64,000 nucleotides of DNA from Desmodesmus armatus (GCA_007449985.2 VIIQ02000565.1:372001-436000), one strand, 5' to 3'. Positions 25,206-36,860 are shown, counted from the first letter of the stretch. Made by a program: numbers and translations. Notes: generated by a model from the letters alone, not told the origin.

Positions 25206-25885
25206 CCACACAACAGGCTCAGCATGTCGGTATTGGACGCTCGCTGTGGTTGATTCCAGAGTTGCAAACAATGCCTTGTGGGCGTCTCCTAGTGACCATG
25301 CCCCCCCCCCCCACACACAAACACCAAGACGGTAAAGGTTCTGGTAGATATTTACATCTGGAGGCTCTCTACACTAAAGTGCGCGCCCTCCTGCGTCCTT
25401 ACGATACATCCTGTCTGTGCTGCTGAGTTGGATTGGCTGGTTGCAACTCATGTGTCAACACACACTGGTGTGCATCCCTCTCAGCAATGCCCCCCACTCC
25501 GCCCACTGCTCTCTGACCCAACGGATCAAGGCACCGTCAAGATGGGGTTGGGGCGATATGGTGTTTGATGCAGGATCCTTGTGCTTTCCACCACCTACTC
25601 ACCGGGATGTCAAGGAGTACGTTTATCCACCCCTCCCCCTAAAACACACACACATGGGGGCAAAGCTGTCCACATGCTCCACCTGCCGTCATGCACTCCC
25701 CGGTCTGTCTATCTTTGACGGACTATGTGGTGTGCCTGATAGGATGGCTTGCATGTGACTTTTATGTTCATAGTATGCTAGCTACACGTGTATCCTCTAT
25801 GCTTAACACTGGCGGGGATCTCCTCTAATCATGCCCCCCCCCCCCCCGCCCATGGGGTTCCTTGTGCTTTCCATCACCTACTCAC
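24440..25885. other. Region without an assigned gene; expected to hold the last SFT2 exon
   Basis: The SFT2-like gene must end here on the minus strand, because its last visible exon (25886-25906) stops at a donor before the C-terminal few residues. I could not find that exon. A CAG tract lies at 25169-25203 and poly-G/C runs at 24842 and 25302. Confidence 0.4.
25563..25625 (-). repeat. Degenerate copy of the SFT2 YSLTYIP exon and flank
   Basis: About 55 bases matching 25853-25906: the intron side, the GTGAGTAGGTG donor and the TACTCCTTGACAT exon body. It lacks four exon bases and the acceptor, so it would read YSLTSR and cannot splice in. It lies about 285 bases downstream of the true exon on the minus strand. 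Confidence 0.75.
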
Positions 25886-28800
25886 TGGGATGTATGTCAA
25901 GGAGTACTGCAGGCACACAACAGTAGGTGGTGACACCATAGCACAGCACAGCACGGCACAGCGCAACAACAGCACAGGACATAAGGCAGCTCAGCAGCAG
26001 TTGGCAAGACACACTGTCAGACAGTAGAGATGTCCCAACAAAATGACAAAGGAGATCACAAAAAGCTTTGTGACCAGTCAGGACAGCCAGGGAGCCTCAC
26101 TGCGATCTTCACAACAGCATTTACATGCAGTTTTTGCGCTCACATGCATCTGAGGCCTTGCCTAACACATGCATATCCACATGAGCCACTTCTGTCTCAC
26201 GTACGCAAACCCAACTTCGGCATTATTGACAAAAGATCGGTGCCCACTCACCCATATGAATGCAACAAACTGGACAATCAGCAGGATGATGACCAGGATG
26301 AAGGCCCAATCCCACTCATCTGCAACCAGCACAGCACAGCATGGCACAGCACGCAAGAGCATGTCGCACGTTACTTGACAGACTGAGCGACGACTCCATC
26401 TGGGCCTGTGGTGCGGATGCCCCCCCCCCAAACTGCGGACTGCAACAGATGGCCTGCAGTATTGAGCCAACAATTCGCAGACTGCCATCCTCAAATCTAG
26501 CAACGAACCATCTGTCCATGAGCCCCTGGCACGTGTGTTGTGCACACCAGTTTCTTGAGTCAGTGCATCACCCCAGCCCCATGCTGACACACCCCATGCT
26601 GACTCACCCCAACCCCATGCTGACTCACCCCATGCTGACTCACGCCAGCCCCATGCTGACTCACCGTGAATGCGACTGCCAGTGTCGCCGCAATAGCTGC
26701 TAGGTACACAAACGTGGCCAGCGCTCGATGCGGCTGCACCATGTTTTTGCACTGCAGGGCACACCACAGCACAGCACAGCGGTAGTTGCAGAAGCACATG
26801 CGCAGTTGTACAGTGCATAACGCAGCGTTTGCAAAAGGATGGAAGTACTGCGGGCATAGTGCGGCCAGCACAATAGCAGGCCTACTACTTCTGAGCAGCT
26901 CTGTCGCAACTGCTGCTGCAGGATATGCAACCAAAGAGGCTCATGGCTGTATGTATATGCTGCCAACCCCACCCACCTGCTTGATTGGTCCGATCAGAAA
27001 CATTGTACTGCAGGACAAAACAGCGGGACACATGTCAGTATCACGTAAACATCTCTGTCACTGGCTACTGTTGCTGCCCCCGTTCTGCCGACTGTTGCGC
27101 AGCTGAGCTGTGCTCAGGACATAAAAAGCAAGGAGTGGGTGGCGAGGAATCAAATAGGAATATATGCCATCCTAGCATCCTAAGCATGAGGCATGCTGCT
27201 CAGGCTGCTGCAGGTCCTATACCCCTGCATCCCGTGCTGTCCTCGATGGCCCAAGATATGACATACTAGATATGACGCTCTCTGCTGCTGTCAATGTCAT
27301 GCTGCTGCATTCTGGCACCCTCAAACTACAGTATCTGTACCATGATGCTGACGACACCAGCAGGCACTTGCAATGCAGCTGCTGCTGCTGGAGCCTCCAA
27401 CCTGCAGCTGCTGGTGCCGCTGTTGGTGCTCGCAACTGCTGCTGCTGTTGGTGCTTGCAACTGCTGCGTCTGCTGTACTACACCCCTGCGTTGTATTACA
27501 CCCCCCCCTCCTGAACCCTGGCCTATCAGCGGCCCAACTACTGCTGCAATTCAGAAGGTAGGTGGATAGATGCCTGCTGCTGCTGCCGCACGCTGCTGTA
27601 GATGCTGCTGCTGCTTGAATATGAACTGGAGGTAATGTGCGTCTGCCTGCACGCGCTGTCTTGCCATATTGAAAACAGCTGCTCGAGCACTTGCTGTGTT
27701 GTACTGCGTGCTGTTCCTGTGCGCTGCTGCACGGCACTTTCCTTGTGCTGTGCTGCGCTGTGCTGTACTGGGATGTACTGGCCTTTCATGTGCGTGCTGT
27801 GCCGTGCTGTGCTCTCACCTCGCCAGGGACAGCACGCTACCGATGGAGTAGAGGACTGCGAACTTTGTGATTTGCAACGTCCATAGGAATGTGAGGGACT
27901 GCACAGCAGGATGGGAAGGAATGACAGGTAGCAGCAGCGCAGCAAAGGTTGCGTCAGTGTTTCGGGGGGGGGGGGGGGTACCAAGGGGGACGTAATCCCA
28001 CAGCCTGGCCACACAGCAATCAGGCGAACCCAACTGCCGGGGGCCCAAGGCAAAGCCTCACACCAATGAGATCGCCTAACAACCCTATACCAGGAGGTGC
28101 CCAGTGCCCGGACCAAAAAGTAGCGCCAGTGTTGCCTACAAACAAAGACACTGCTCACACAAGCTGGCACCTGTGCTGCATCAACTGCAGATGCAACGCT
28201 GTGGTCATGTCAACGACACATCCCTGGAATCTGGGGAGTTGCAAAGCCCGTGAGAGATTCTGCACCCCCCCCCCCCCCCGGGGGGTTGCTGCAAGTCAAC
28301 AAAGTCAGTTCCCCCAGCAACCCCTGATGCATGTTGTTGTTATGCCCTGTTGGCCAATACCTCATGCCCTGTCCTGTCCTGCTGACCACATCCTTGACTG
28401 CTGCTAGGGCTACTGCGGAAGGCATGCACATGGGGCTGTGCTACACATGCATGGCTATGCTGCTGCGGCAGGGTGGTGGAAGGCTGGTGCTGGTGGTTGC
28501 ATGGTGAATGAATTGGCTGACAGTCGCACCATCCATGCCTTAGATCACTGCTAAGTATGTCATCTGCAGCTCTGCTGCGCAGCGCAGATGCAGATGCAGT
28601 GCACATGCGCGTCTGTGCGCTCCATTTCTGTGCTGCTTCGGTAAGGGTGGAAGGCTGGGTCATTCACCCTGCAGGCCTTGCAGCACTGCTGTCATCTACG
28701 TTTGAGCTTTCCTGCATAGTGCTGCTGCTGCATAGTTAGTGTTTCTTACCAGGAAACTGAGCAGTATACCCACGCCAAACGTGACCGAAAAGCCAATCGC

Positions 28801-29231
28801 TCGCTGCAGCAAGGGGGCAACACACCAACAAGCAGCACAAAGAGGCGTGTCAGCAGTTGCAACATATGCTGTGGGTGTATGAAGCTGATACATAACAGTT
28901 CATACTGTGAAACGCACTACTGGGCATCCTGCACTGCATGGGTTGCAAGCAGCGCAGCAGACTCCTTCGATAGGGCACTGACAGCTGACCGTGCAGTAGG
29001 CAGCTGGATGGATTACAAATCGTTCCTTGGTTGTGTTTGGATGGCATTGATGAAACTTCTGTGCTTTTAAATCATGTCAGAGTCAGCTGGTGCGGTGCTG
29101 ACCTGCTTCCACGACAACGTTGTGGCCTCATCTACTTGTCTCAGCAACTGCTGTGGCAAGGTCTCCGGCTCCGGCTCCTGCCCCGTGATCTTCTGCCCGA
29201 AGGCTTTGAGTTTCTCGCCAAACGTCGGCAT
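25886..29231 (-). CDS. SFT2: SFT2-like vesicle transport membrane protein
   Basis: Small four-helix Golgi/endosome membrane protein of the Got1/Sft2 family, implicated in retrograde vesicle fusion with the Golgi. Minus-strand exons: 29103-29231 (ATG at 29231), 28750-28803, 27819-27898, 26977-27007, 26665-26751, 26252-26319 and 25886-25906. Signature segments in order: RAIGFSVTFGVGILLSFL (helix 1), TKFAVLYSIGSVLSLA (helix 2), STMFLIGPIKQCKNM (family loop), RALATFVYLAAIAATLAVAF (helix 3), FILVIILLIVQFVAFIW (helix 4), then YSLTYIP, the family's conserved W-Y-S-L-S-Y-I-P. Phases agree except between the exons ending at 26665 and starting at 26319, where one or two bases are unaccounted for: a tiny exon is missing or splicing differs. 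The C-terminal exon after YIP was not located. An upstream in-frame GTG exists, but 29231 is the first ATG. Confidence 0.85.
26577..26664 (-). repeat. Tandem array of 5' splice sites in the SFT2 gene
   Basis: Directly after exon 26665-26751 on the minus strand, GTGAGTCAGCATGGG is repeated five times with 15- or 21-base spacing; the last unit is GTGTGT. The candidate donors sit at offsets 0, 21, 36, 57 and 72, all multiples of three, and the intervening sequence has no stop. Confidence 0.85.
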
Positions 29232-29599
29232 GACTGCTGCTGCTGGCACTGCTCACTGCACAGAAAGGAGGGAAGAATAGTAGTGGGAGGTACCTGACTA
29301 GCGAGTCTGCAAACGGTTGTGCCGAATGACTGTGTACGTGCCCTGTGAACCTTTCTGGTTCATGATCAACGGCACTGATCATCTAGCTGAGCCAGGCAGC
29401 GAGGGACTTGACTGCCAGCTCGTTGAAACCTGCAACGTTGGAACTCACGTGGAACCCACAGCAACTTTCGAAAAAAAGCACAGTGATCTGCACAAACATG
29501 CGTATTCTCTGCTGCTTTAGACCCTTTCTCTTGAGCACAGTCAATGCTGCTCTGATCTGAATCTGATCTGTCGCTTTCTTGCGACAGCGATTTAGGCTA
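29232..29599. promoter_or_regulatory. Shared divergent promoter region of SFT2 and the CLYBL-like gene
   Basis: The 368 bases between the two opposing initiator codons must contain both promoters and 5' UTRs. No TATA-like element or other motif stood out. Confidence 0.5.
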
Positions 29600-30419
29600 A
29601 TGCATCAGCTCAATAGCTTATTAGCTACCTTGAGAAATGCTTCATCGAGTCCATGGGCAATGCTGGTATCCCACGAAGGCAGAGGCATGGCCACCTCAGC
29701 AATGCACCATCACCCCCCAAGGCGAGCCATGCTGTACGTTCCAGGTATGTTTACCGCCTGTCGCATTCGGTCTATCACAAGTCTGCATATCTAGCACCAG
29801 CAGCAATATGAACTAATGTAACACCAACTGCCTCAGTTGTGCTGACTTGATGAATGACTAGGCACGGACAACCCTGACGATGTTGCTGTTGCCTGCACGT
29901 GTGCAGGAGCCGTAGAGAAGAAAATACGCAAGGTGAACATACTCAGCATGATCCCGGGGTAGGAGGTTGGAACGCCCACCTGCTGTCCAGCCATCTGCCT
30001 TCCCTTACCTCTCCACCTGGTACTGCTTCTGCTATGTCAGTTGCTGCCCTGGCTCGTTTGTCATACCGTTGGCCAGCATTACTGCTGTTGTTCAGTCTCA
30101 ACAATTGAATTGGTCTTCCTTTCAAGTCATTTGGAGTCACTTTTACAAGGCGTGCAAGCAATTGTACCCCCCCCCCCGTTGCAACTGCAATTGCCTGCAG
30201 GCTGCCAGTGAGATCAATGCTGACAGCATCGTGATGGATTGTGAGGACGGAGTGGCGGCAAACATGAAGGATGTGGCACGACACACCATAGCGCTCATGC
30301 TGGACGGTAAGCAAGCCCAGTGACAGCAGCAGCAGCAGGAGCAGCAGCACACCCAGCACCTGGCCTGACGCACCACTGTGCTGATGCGCGACATTGAGTG
30401 GAGCCAGCTCAGCACAGCA

Positions 30420-30458
<39 letters not shown>

Positions 30459-30517
30459 TGTCACCCTCACCAGCTGGCGCTTCACACCATAGCGTGGGAT
30501 GGTGATCAGGGGTAGAG

Positions 30518-30574
<57 letters not shown>

Positions 30575-32724
30575 GCAGCGGCAGTGGCGGCGGCAGCAGA
30601 GGCGCAATGCACTCACTTCATGTGGTGCTGAAACGGAAGACACACCATGCTTGACGGCAAGCGAGGCCACCACCAGCAGCAGCAACAGCAACAGCAGCAA
30701 CAGCAGCAGCACAGCAGCACACTCAATAGCTACCTGGCACACCATATCACTGCTGCTAGGCTGTGTCCCTCCCTACACTCCCTATGTTATCCCCCTCCCC
30801 CCCGCGCCCCTCCTCTTCAACCCCTCCAGACCTTGACTTTGGTCCGTCAGAGGCTGCTGTGCGCATCAACCCCGTCAGCAGTGGGCTGGCAGGTGATGAC
30901 ATTGCTGCTGTGCTGTCAGCCAAGCGGCTGCCTGACGCACTGGTGGTGCCCAAGGTGGAGTCACAGGACGAGGTGAGCACAGGGGGGGGGGGGAGTGGTT
31001 TGGGGCTTGAGTTTGACATGTAGGGTTTTAGTTCCAATCGGACTTTCAGATCACGTCAACCCCGTGCCATGGAATCCAAGGGGTTTACTGGATGATTGCG
31101 CGCCTACTACATGCATTTATGGCAGCTAACACCTAAAGCCTCACAACAGTAGGAGGACCTGCATGTGAAGGTACGTGGCTGCCTGACGCCCTGGTGGTGC
31201 CCAAGGTGGAGTCACAGGACGAAGTGAGGACCCGGGGGGGGGGGGGGGGGGGGATACAGGGTTTAAAACTTTGGTTGTGAGGATTTCCTTGAACCTTGCG
31301 ATCTGTACTCAGTGGGTTGAACGCGTGTTGGTAGCACGTGTGTGCTCATACAACAACAGTATCAGGTACGTCAGTACGCTCCTACACAGTAGCTGCAGGT
31401 AAGGATGAGGGGCATGTCTGACCGCTTGGTGTGTGGTGCCGACATTGGAGTCACAGGACAAGGTGGGGCTGGTGGGGAATGATTTTGAGGGTGGATTGGG
31501 GTTTATTGGAACCCAACCTTTCATCCCCTGCAGTCTGCACTCTAGGGGTTCTCAACGCCTTTCATAGTTTGGTAGTGTGTTCCTCCTACTATACAGTACT
31601 ATGTTATATTTTCTCATCAGACCCTCCCATTTCCCTACTACTATCCTGTGTGTGAGTGCAGGTACATTGGATCCTTGACAGAGTAAAGACACTGCTGTCT
31701 TCTGCTCGGCAGCGACCCCTGATCAGCGACACTCGCACCAACGGCAGCAGCAGCAATGGCAGCAGTAGCGAGCAGCGGCAGCAGCAGCAGCAGCAGCAGT
31801 GGCGGCGGCCGATGGCGTTCATCCCCATGTGTGAGAGTGCAATGGCTCTGCTGAACCTCAGGTGTGACTGACTAGCTGCTGCAGACAATCAGTGTTGATC
31901 GTGTGTGGGATTGCGGGTGTTGTGGGCCAGTTTTTCCGCGCGCGCGCGCGCGGGGGGGGGGGGGGGGTGCCGGTGTTGTTGCTGGACCGTTGGAAGCATG
32001 AGCCTTGCGATAAGGTGGGTGACAGTTTGCATGGCAAGACTGGTTTGGGCCCGGACAGGACACAGGAGTCAGTGTGGGTTGTGGGTTGTGGGCAGGCATG
32101 GGGTTTGACGTATGGTTGGCGTAGGGCAGGGGTCCAGGGGAGGGGGGGGGGGGGAGATGTAGGCTGGCGCAGGGGTGGGGGGGGGGGGGTAACGGTGGTG
32201 TATTGCTAGTACCCTGCAAGGATCTGGGTCAAGGGGGGTATAGCATGACTTGTTGGGGCCATGAACAGAATTGGCCTGTGTGAGAGTGTGATGGCTATGC
32301 TGAAATTCAGATGTGCACATTGGCACCTCCCGAGTAAAAAGGGTGTTTAGGCGTCTCTCATTGGTGTGAGGCTAGACCTCGGGCTCCTGGCAGCATCGGC
32401 TGTTGTGTGTGTGGCCAGCCGGTGGGGGTCCGCCCCCCTTATCCTTACCAACAAAAATATTGGATGCCGACAGAGGCAGACAACTGTTGTTCACATATAT
32501 GCATGTCTGCACACACCACCCGCTATTCTATGCGCCCTATGTGCAGACAGACCTTTGCAGCAGCCGAGGCCCACCCCATTGCCTTCCTGCTGCAGCTTCA
32601 AGCCTGCACACTGGGCGGGTGATGACATGGTGGCCAGCGTAGGCGCCACAACCCATCCCCCTTCCCCGCTCCCTCCCTCATGCTCCCTTCCCCCTCTCCT
32701 GATGTGACCCCCCCCCCTCATCCC

Positions 32725-32759
<35 letters not shown>

Positions 32760-35700
32760 ACCACCACACACCTACCCCTATCCTGTCCACGCCATGTGCA
32801 GGCACACCATTGCAGCAGCCGAGGCCCACCCCATTGCCTTCCTGCTGCAGCTTCAAGCCTGCACACTGGGCGGGTGATGACATGGCGGCCAGCCTTGCAG
32901 CCACTGCCCCTTCCCCCTCTCCCATTCCTCACGAAAACAGCTGCTCCCCTCCTGCTTTTGACTTCCCCCCCATCCCACCATGGCTTCTTCCAATTTGCTA
33001 CCACTGCTCCCCCCCTCCCCACACACACACACGCACACCTAGTCACCCACCCACCCACCCACCCACCCACCCACCGCCCGTTTTTGCTGAATTCACATGC
33101 AGGCAGACCTTTGCAGCGGCCAAGTCCCACCCCGCTGCTTCACACCTGCAGCTGCAAGCCTGCATCATAGGCGGCGATGATATGGCAGCCAGCCTAGGCG
33201 CCACACGCACGCCTGGTAACAGCGAACTGGATCATGCACGGGGCATGTTTTTGCTGACTTGCAGGGCTATGCAGGTGAGTGGAGAGTGAAGCCCTGAACC
33301 CTGAACCCATGTGTTGGTTCCCACAGTGCGTGTGTGTGTCTGTGGGGGGGGGGGGGGGGGGCGACACGTACGCCTGGTAACAGCGAACTGGATCATGCAC
33401 GGGGCATGTTTTTGCTGACTTGCAGGGCTATGCAGGTGAGTGGAGAGTGAAGCCCTGAACCCTGAACCCATGTGTTGGTTCCCACAGTGCATGTGTGTGT
33501 GTGTGTGGGGGGGGGGGGCGACACGTACGCCTGGTAACAGCGAACTGGATCATGCACGGGGCATGTTTTTGCTGACTTGCAGGGCTATGCAGGGGAGTGG
33601 AGAGTGAAACCCTGAACCCTGAACCCATGTGTTGGTTCCCACAGTGCGTGTGTGTGTGTGTGTGTGTGGGGGGGGGGGGGGGCGACACGTACGCCTGGTA
33701 ACAGCGAACTGGATCATGCACGGGGCATGTTTTTGCTGACTTGCAGGGCTATGCAGGGGAGTGGAGAGTGAAACCCTGAACCCTGAACCCATTGTTGGTT
33801 TCCCAAGCGCGCGTGCGGGGGGGGGGGGGGGGGGGGCACGACAACAGTGAACTGGAGCATGCACGGGGCATGCAGGGCTATGCAGATGAGTGCAGAGTTC
33901 AACCCTCAACCCAGGTATAGGTTTCCTAAGTGCGGGGGGGGGGGGGGGCAATCCATCATGGGTTTGCCTGTTGTGTCGTCCTGGGTAGGTTGGGTGGGCT
34001 GTAGCTTTGCACATAATACTGCCAGCAAGAGTGGTGCAATGTATATGGGCCAGCAGGACCATAACAGTGTTCTGTACTTCGTGTCAACTGGGCTTATCTG
34101 TGGCCGGCTAGTATTGCTTCAGCAGCAGAGCGCACTGAGTACCTGCCTGTGTCTGGAGTTGAGCTTAGCCAGCTTGCTACCCACCCAATTGGTAGATAGT
34201 ATCAAAGTATCTATTGGACAGGATGGACTCAAACATGCATATGATGTGAGGATCAGAGAGCTCATGCCAGCCATCACCTTGCCACTTGCGTTGCAGTTAG
34301 GGACGCTGTCTGGCTTGCCAGTGCATCAGTGTGCAATGAGCTAGGCGAATGCATTCAGCCGGCATCATGGAGTCCTTGCTCCTGCACCTGTTATCGGAGT
34401 GGCTTTTTGGCACTGTGGCAGCCCACTGCTGCTGCTGCTGCTGTTGCTGCTGTGTTTGCATTTTGTGCACAGGTTCAAGCGATTGACATTGTCAAGGTAG
34501 GTGGCGCACGCACACCAACGTGGATGCTTGCACCACTGATGCCATTGAGTTCAACTGGGACTTACCCATTACCGGTGCAGTGCAACCACCGGTGCAGTGC
34601 ACCGGTGGACTGAGTCTGACATCTCATAGGGAGGGACTCCGGTACTGTGAAATACAGGACATGACAGTACGTGTATAATGCATTGAGAGACTGAGTCATG
34701 TTGGCAGACTTTGTGCAAGAAGCAGTACCACATGCACCCCTGACTCTCTGGCTAGTGACGACAAAGTTCCATTGTCGACATCAGCCAGACAGTCAGGGGT
34801 GCATGTGGTACTGCTTCTTGCACAGCCCAGTTTGCTTGCGCCGATCTGGCAAACAGAACACCAGCCTTGTGTTGTGACAGTGCCCAAACGCCCGCAGCAA
34901 CTTGATGAATGATGGGAACAAACAGGTGGTGACATGGGCCTTTGCACTCCCTATGGGATGTTCCGGCTTATTGTGTGCTGTGAAATGCAGATTGACCTGT
35001 CAGAGTCAGGCATGCGTGGGCTGCTGGCAGAGTCTAAGGCAGCAGCACTGGCAGGATGGTCAGGCAAACAGGTCATACACCCTAAGCAGGTGAGATCGGT
35101 GTGTGTCCCCAGTGTGTGTGTGTGTGTGGGGGGGGGGGGGTGCAAAGGGGGAGGGGGGCAGGGGCGTTTGCGAGGGGGGGGGGGGGCAGTGTCACTGGCA
35201 GCGAGGGTGGTAGTGGTGGTGGTGGTGGGGGGGAGGCAGCAGCACTGGCAGGATGGTCAGGCAAACATGTCATACACCATAAGCAGGTGAGGAAGGGCGG
35301 GGGGCAGTTCAGGGCAGGCCTTAGTAGTGTGGGCGGAAGTGAAGGGGGGTGCGGGTGTCATGTATGGTGTGACATCCTGTACTGTACTGCTGATGTGTAC
35401 TGCCTGTTTCACAGGTTGATCTGGTGCAGTCAGCCTTCAGCCCCAGCAAGTCTGAGATGATGTACTGTACCCTGTGACATGATGTACCGCACTGTACTGT
35501 ACCAGTGACTCCATTGTACTGCACTGTACTGTGTAATATGTACTGCCTGTGCATAGGTTGGTGGGGTCCAGTTGGCATTCAGCCCCAGCAATTCAGGTGC
35601 TGTACTGTACCTTGTTGCATGCTGTACCGCACTGTACCGCACTGTACCGCACTGTACTAGTACTGTACTGTACTGTGCTGCACTGTGCTGTGCTGCACTG

Positions 35701-36322
35701 GACTGCCTACTGCTTGCAGGCCGTTGTGGTTCAATCTGCCTTCCGAAGGGGCTGAGCCCCAGCAAGCCAGAGATGCGATCTGTACTCTGCGGCATGATGT
35801 TCTGCACAGTACTGCACTGTGCTATACTGTACTGTACTGTACTGTACTTTACTGTAATCACTGTACTGTACTGCCGACTGTGTACTGCAGGTTAGTGTGG
35901 TTCAGTCTGCCTTCAGCCCCAGCAAGTCTGAGGTTGAGGCTGCAATGCGGTTGGTGGCTGCATTCCAGGAGCACCAGGACAAAGGGCAGGGCGCATTCGT
36001 GTTTGAAGGTGGGTTCCCTGTTTATGAATCTACCTGTTTTCAAAGCGGCGGTGTAGCATGAGGATTGTTGCCGTACTGGAACAAATTACACACATCATGT
36101 TTTGGGTGGCACTCTTTGCTAGGTGTGTGCGACTCTGTCAGCATTCCTTCCCCCTAGCTTTGTCACTCACTGTTACTGTTACGGTTACATGGTTCAGGCT
36201 GACTTACAGTGTGTTGCACACACATGTGTGCGCCTGCAGGCAAGATGATCGACAACCCCACTGTGCTCCAGGCCCGCAATGTGTTGGCACTGGCAGAGCG
36301 ACTGGAGTACATAGGGACCTGA
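29600..36322 (+). CDS. CLYBL-like citramalyl-CoA lyase, probably mitochondrial
   Basis: HpcH/HpaI aldolase (CitE-like) family member closest to animal CLYBL, which cleaves citramalyl-CoA to acetyl-CoA and pyruvate in mitochondria. Exons: 29600-29744, 29907-29932, 30201-30306, 30830-30972, 31662-31861, 33103-33274, 34473-34496, 34991-35089, 35891-36008 and 36240-36322 (TGA); every phase closes, giving 371 residues. Landmarks: RRAMLYVPG; DSIVMDCEDGVAANMKD (acid cluster for Mg2+); AVRINPVSSG (CoA/substrate Arg); DALVVPKVES; GGDDMAASLGATRT; VQAIDIVK; GWSGKQVIHPKQ; SVVQSAFSPSKSEVEAAMRL; GKMIDNPTVLQARN. The N-terminus (MHQLNSLLATLRNASSS) is basic and hydroxylated, like a mitochondrial presequence. 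Exon 5 holds a family-atypical Ser/Gln insert from a CAG repeat before MAFIPMCES. ATG 29600 is the first in frame. Introns carry many partial copies of its own exons. Confidence 0.9.
30430..30570. repeat. CAG microsatellite cluster and partial copies of CLYBL exon 3 end
   Basis: Uninterrupted CAG tracts at about 30421-30457 and 30521-30571. Short matches to the end of exon 3 recur around 30482-30500 and 30640-30662, each near the repeats. The second keeps the ATGCTTGACGG/CAAGC context but has lost GT at the donor position. Confidence 0.65.
31171..31465 (+). repeat. Two partial copies of CLYBL exon 4 end
   Basis: Copy 1 (about 31174-31224) repeats the last 50 bases of exon 4 almost exactly and retains a donor (GAA/GTGAGG). 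Copy 2 (about 31417-31464) is more diverged and ends CAAG/GTGGGG. Neither has a polypyrimidine-AG acceptor placed to make a phase-correct exon. Confidence 0.8.
32547..32905 (+). repeat. Two pseudo-exon copies of CLYBL exon 6
   Basis: Copies at about 32547-32653 and 32802-32905 match the first 100 bases of the functional exon at 33103, including the acceptor (TGTGCAG or similar) and the AEAHPIAFLLQLQACTLGG reading. Both carry an extra base at the GGD position, so GGC GAT GAT becomes GGG TGA TGA. They would terminate the protein unless spliced at the new GGCGG/GTGATG junction. Confidence 0.85.
33205..33950 (+). repeat. Minisatellite built on the CLYBL exon 6 end (five units of about 155-165 bp)
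   Basis: Units containing GCCTGGTAACAGCGAACTGG start at 33211 (the functional exon), 33372, 33529, 33693 and, truncated, at 33841. Each holds the exon end, donor context, a CCCTGAACCCTGAACCC stretch, a CCCACAG acceptor-like site, a GT run and a poly-G tract. The donor is intact (GCAGGTGAGT) in the first two units, changed to GCAGGGGAGT in the next two and to GCAGATGAGT in the last. Confidence 0.92.
34712..34824. ncRNA. Intronic long hairpin, possible miRNA precursor
   Basis: Arms 34712-34764 and 34772-34824, 53 bases each, pair with only a few mismatches around a 7-base loop. It lies in the CLYBL intron between exons 7 and 8. The stem's uniform 40-base outer part and short loop resemble algal miRNA precursors. 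No homology to a known miRNA was recognised; a very short foldback transposon is the alternative. Confidence 0.5.
35240..35775 (+). repeat. Partial copies of CLYBL exons 8 and 9
   Basis: Exon 8's last 48 bases recur at 35240-35288 with a donor (AAGCAG/GTGAGG). Exon 9's start recurs three times before the functional copy at 35891: about 35415-35460 (VDLVQSAFSPSKSE, acceptor intact), about 35556-35600 (VGGVQLAFSPSNS) and about 35720-35775 (frameshifted). TGTAC/TGTGC pentanucleotide repeats separate the copies. Confidence 0.85.
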
Positions 36323-36500
36323 ACAGCTGCAGCAGTGCTGCTGCTGCAGCTGCTGGTTGCTGCGTGACCCGCCGCAGCAGCAGCAGCACCAGCACCAGCA
36401 CCAGCAGCAGCACCAACAGCAGCAGCAGGACGTCTACATCAGGAAGTGAACTGCCAGTAGTGCTGCTGCTAGCAGACTGGCATTTTCAGGTTGACCTGAG

Positions 36501-36542
<42 letters not shown>

Positions 36543-36727
36543 GCTCCTGCACAGGGTGAATGTGGGGCAGCAGCTCATCACCACCAGGGCTGGTACCGTC
36601 AGGAGCAGCGACTGGCGCCAGCAGCTGCAGCAGCAGCAACTCCTTGCAGACACCTGCACAGCTGTGCACTGGGGCAGCAACTCATACTGCCTGATGTGGA
36701 AACCTTCGGGAGGCAGTGGCGGGGTTT

Positions 36728-36766
<39 letters not shown>

Positions 36767-36860
36767 GGCCACTTGCAGACGCCTGCGCGTGTGGGCATAA
36801 ACCCCATCAGCACTTCAGCTGCTGCTGTCAAGCCTGATGCAAAGCAGTGACTGGCGACAG

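Noticed and set aside
33290..33800. CCCTGAACCCTGAACCC stretches as interstitial telomere repeats
   Set aside because: The unit is CCCTGAA, not the algal TTTTAGGG or plant TTTAGGG complement, and it occurs only twice per minisatellite unit.
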